Shown here one piece after another: positions 35,022 to 36,993 of a DNA stretch of 36,993 nucleotides. Position numbers and translations under genes: made by a program. The first letter of the stretch is position 1. Each line of letters begins with the position of its first letter. Under the pieces are notes generated by a model, which was given only the letters and a program-made list of their open reading frames with translations, ran no database searches and was not told where the DNA came from. The stretch is from a bacterium (GTDB lineage Bacteria; Patescibacteriota; Patescibacteriia; 2-12-FULL-60-25). Location: positions 1 through 36,993 of the forward strand of contig JAJZQU010000005.1 in NCBI GenBank assembly GCA_021806685.1, written 5' to 3'.

Positions 35022-35768
35022 TTGAGACAAGGTTTACAGTGTTTAGGTATGAAGCGCCGTAAAGCAATTCGCCCTGCCCGGAAAGAACCGTCGGCTGACG
35101 AGTTCCGTTACGTTGGCGTGGACGAGGCGGGCCGCGGGCCTGTTTTGGGGCCGATGGTGATTGCCATTTGCGCGCTGACAGACAGGGATCGCCGCTGGTG
35201 CGCGACGCATAACGTGACAGACAGCAAGCTCATCCCACCGGCCAAGCGCGACAGGCTGGCCGAAGCGCTTAGAGAACGTTGCTGGTTTGCTACAGCCGTC
35301 ATCCAGCCGCCGGAGATTGACGAGGCTGTACGCAACCGCAGCGTGACATTGAATGGCCTTGAAACAAAATACATGGCCCAGTTGATCAAACAGTTCCGCG
35401 AAGCACATCTGGATTCGCCGGCAGAAATTATGGTCGACGCGCCGGTGCGCAAGACAATGCCTTTTCGCCAGTTGTTGAGCTACATGTCCGGCTGGACGGA
35501 TGTTGCCACGCTCAAAGCCGAAAACGAGGCTGACCTCTGGCACAGGCATGTGGGGGCAGCCAGCATTATTGCTAAAGCCGAACGCGAGAGGCTGATGCAT
35601 GAACTGACAGAAAAAATAGGACGCGACATTGGCTGCGGCTATGCGCACGACTCCCAGTCATTGGCCTATGTCCACTCTGCCCAAAAAGATGATCCGCATG
35701 TGCGCTGGACGTGGCTGACTTGCGGCAAACCGCCGGAACCCGAAGATTTTATGGAGCCACTGCTCTAA
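35022..35768 (+). CDS. rnhB: Ribonuclease HII
   Basis: YVGVDEAGRGPVLGPMVIA, NVTDSKLI, AASIIAKAERERLM, GCGYAHD. Confidence 0.92.
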   Translation: MRQGLQCLGMKRRKAIRPARKEPSADEFRYVGVDEAGRGPVLGPMVIAICALTDRDRRWCATHNVTDSKLIPPAKRDRLAEALRERCWFATAVIQPPEIDEAVRNRSVTLNGLETKYMAQLIKQFREAHLDSPAEIMVDAPVRKTMPFRQLLSYMSGWTDVATLKAENEADLWHRHVGAASIIAKAERERLMHELTEKIGRDIGCGYAHDSQSLAYVHSAQKDDPHVRWTWLTCGKPPEPEDFMEPLL

Positions 35769-35811
35769 CCTTGTCATGGGAAGCAAAAAAGTGTAGATTG
35801 TTCTCGCTTTG

Positions 35812-35886
35812 GGGCGCTTAGCTCAGCGGTAGAGCAGATGTCTTATACACATCGGGTCGTAGGTTCAAATCCTACAGCGCCCACCA
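35812..35886 (+). tRNA. tRNA-Ile(UAU), CCA encoded
   Basis: GGGCGCTTAGCTCAGCGGTAGAGCAGATGTCTTATACACATCGGGTCGTAGGTTCAAATCCTACAGCGCCCACCA; loop CTTATAC. Confidence 0.92.
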
Positions 35887-35928
35887 AAAAGTAGAGACGT
35901 TGCATTGCAACGTCTCTACTTTTTTAAA
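35886..35928. terminator. Intrinsic terminator, hairpin identical to the 9063-9087 hairpin
   Basis: AAAAAGTAGAGACGTTGCATTGCAACGTCTCTACTTTTTT. Confidence 0.9.
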
Positions 35929-35980
35929 AAAAGAAAGCCCATGAGGGGCCGAGGGGAAGGGCTGCCAAAAAGGCAGTAAG

Positions 35981-36301
35981 CTATGGCTGGGGAGGTGACG
36001 AGGGCACCTCGGAAGGAGCTGGCGCGGGAGGAGAAGACGGAGTCTCCTCAGCAGAAGGGGGCTCGGGCGGCGGCGTTGAAAGAGACCTGGAAGTCTGCTG
36101 AAGAAACTTCAGCCGAACCGTTTCAACCGCTCCCCTGACCGCCATGAGATCATAGAACGCCAAGCCGTCATCTTCCGCCGTACGTCCGAGTTCGATGCAA
36201 CGTGTCAGTTCAGACAAGGTGACGCTATGAGTAGTAGACCGTTTGGCGAGCAAGAAAACGATTCGAAACCGAGGTGGTGCACCTCGCAGGTCTTCGTCCA
36301 T
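35981..36301 (-). CDS. Hypothetical protein with Pro/Ser-rich C-terminus
   Basis: SD GGAGG upstream of ATG 36301; ...PPPEPPSAEETPSSPPAPAPSEVPSSPPQP. Confidence 0.6.
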   Translation of the reverse strand: MDEDLRGAPPRFRIVFLLAKRSTTHSVTLSELTRCIELGRTAEDDGLAFYDLMAVRGAVETVRLKFLQQTSRSLSTPPPEPPSAEETPSSPPAPAPSEVPSSPPQP

Positions 36302-36399
36302 CTCTCTACCTCCAATGTTCATCAAAAGCGACGAGCGTATATAATAAATAATTCTGGCGCAATGTCAAGTCAAAGCGCCTCACAGTCCTGGTCAAATGG

Positions 36400-36993
36400 C
36401 TAAGCTGACCGGATTGAACCTGATTTTTTGGATTTGGGTTGGGCTTCTGACCTCTTATTCAATGCCATGGCCCAAGCTTTTGTAATCAACTCATCATCAA
36501 CTCCCTCGCGGCGACAGATAGTTGAAAATAGCTGATCTGCGCCCTGTTTAAGACGGCCGACATACTGGTCTCCGAATTCCATAAACTTCTGTGCCACTGC
36601 GGACATCTCTTCTACAAGAAAAGCCTTATCCAGTTCTAAAGTCTTGAGAATTGATTTACTCCTACCCAACCTGCCGCTCTCAGTCCGTTTGATATCCTTC
36701 CAACTTTCGCCTTCTTGCCTGATAAAGGCATTCAACTTTTCCCTGGCCGCCTCTTGTTCTTTAGTAATGACCGGTGCTTTTTTAACATCATGGCCATTTT
36801 TAGTTTTTTGATCGGGCTTTTCCATGGCAAGCCTAAGTGTCGGTGTCCTTTTTCCAGAATTTTTGAACTTAACTTTGTCGACAAAACCCGTTTCTCCGCC
36901 TTCTGGCTGATAGTCTTCCAGTCCACCTTCCTTTAGCAAGGCATAGGCTATGACTTTGGGTGAGAGCGGCAAGCCAGCTATGACGCTTGTAGC
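36400..36993 (-). CDS. Hypothetical protein, open to right window edge
   Basis: Frame stays open upstream of the TTG at 36972 (ATSVIAGLPLSPKVIAYALL...). Confidence 0.65.
   Translation of the reverse strand, partial: ATSVIAGLPLSPKVIAYALLKEGGLEDYQPEGGETGFVDKVKFKNSGKRTPTLRLAMEKPDQKTKNGHDVKKAPVITKEQEAAREKLNAFIRQEGESWKDIKRTESGRLGRSKSILKTLELDKAFLVEEMSAVAQKFMEFGDQYVGRLKQGADQLFSTICRREGVDDELITKAWAMALNKRSEAQPKSKKSGSIRSA

Noticed and set aside
1-36993. CRISPR array
   Set aside because: No regularly spaced direct repeats with unique spacers and no cas genes were seen.

Overview
This 37-kb window looks like a Patescibacteria/CPR-type chromosome segment: str operon genes (fusA, rpsG, rpsL), L28, L32, nusB, rnc, ndk, rnhB, a DUF4012 protein, a DedA protein and a tRNA cluster. 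The strongest signal is a complete diversity-generating retroelement (DGR) at about 3545-6272. It has a DGR-type reverse transcriptase (-), an Avd-like helical-bundle protein on the opposite strand, a 137-bp template repeat (TR, 5002-5138) and a gap-free variable repeat (VR, 5567-5703) in the 3' end of a target gene. By hand alignment, all 24 TR/VR differences fall on template adenines (24 of 34 A changed, 20 of them A->G) and none on about 103 non-A positions. A perfect 26-bp palindrome lies just downstream of the VR. Other items: (i) a tRNA-Pro gene followed by a GIY-YIG nuclease ORF that runs into a second tRNA-Pro copy carrying three 19-nt hairpin insertions; (ii) a dispersed minipalindrome family (four copies), one possibly seen as filled versus empty site; (iii) a palindromic low-complexity insertion in frame inside a glycosyltransferase; (iv) a structured leader with an 18-codon ORF whose start and stop codons pair in one stem; (v) an island (about 12.8-20.9 kb) of small Shine-Dalgarno-led genes with tandem orotate-PRTase-like paralogs; (vi) a tRNA-Ile(UAU). 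Everything was read by eye; no homology search or folding program was run.
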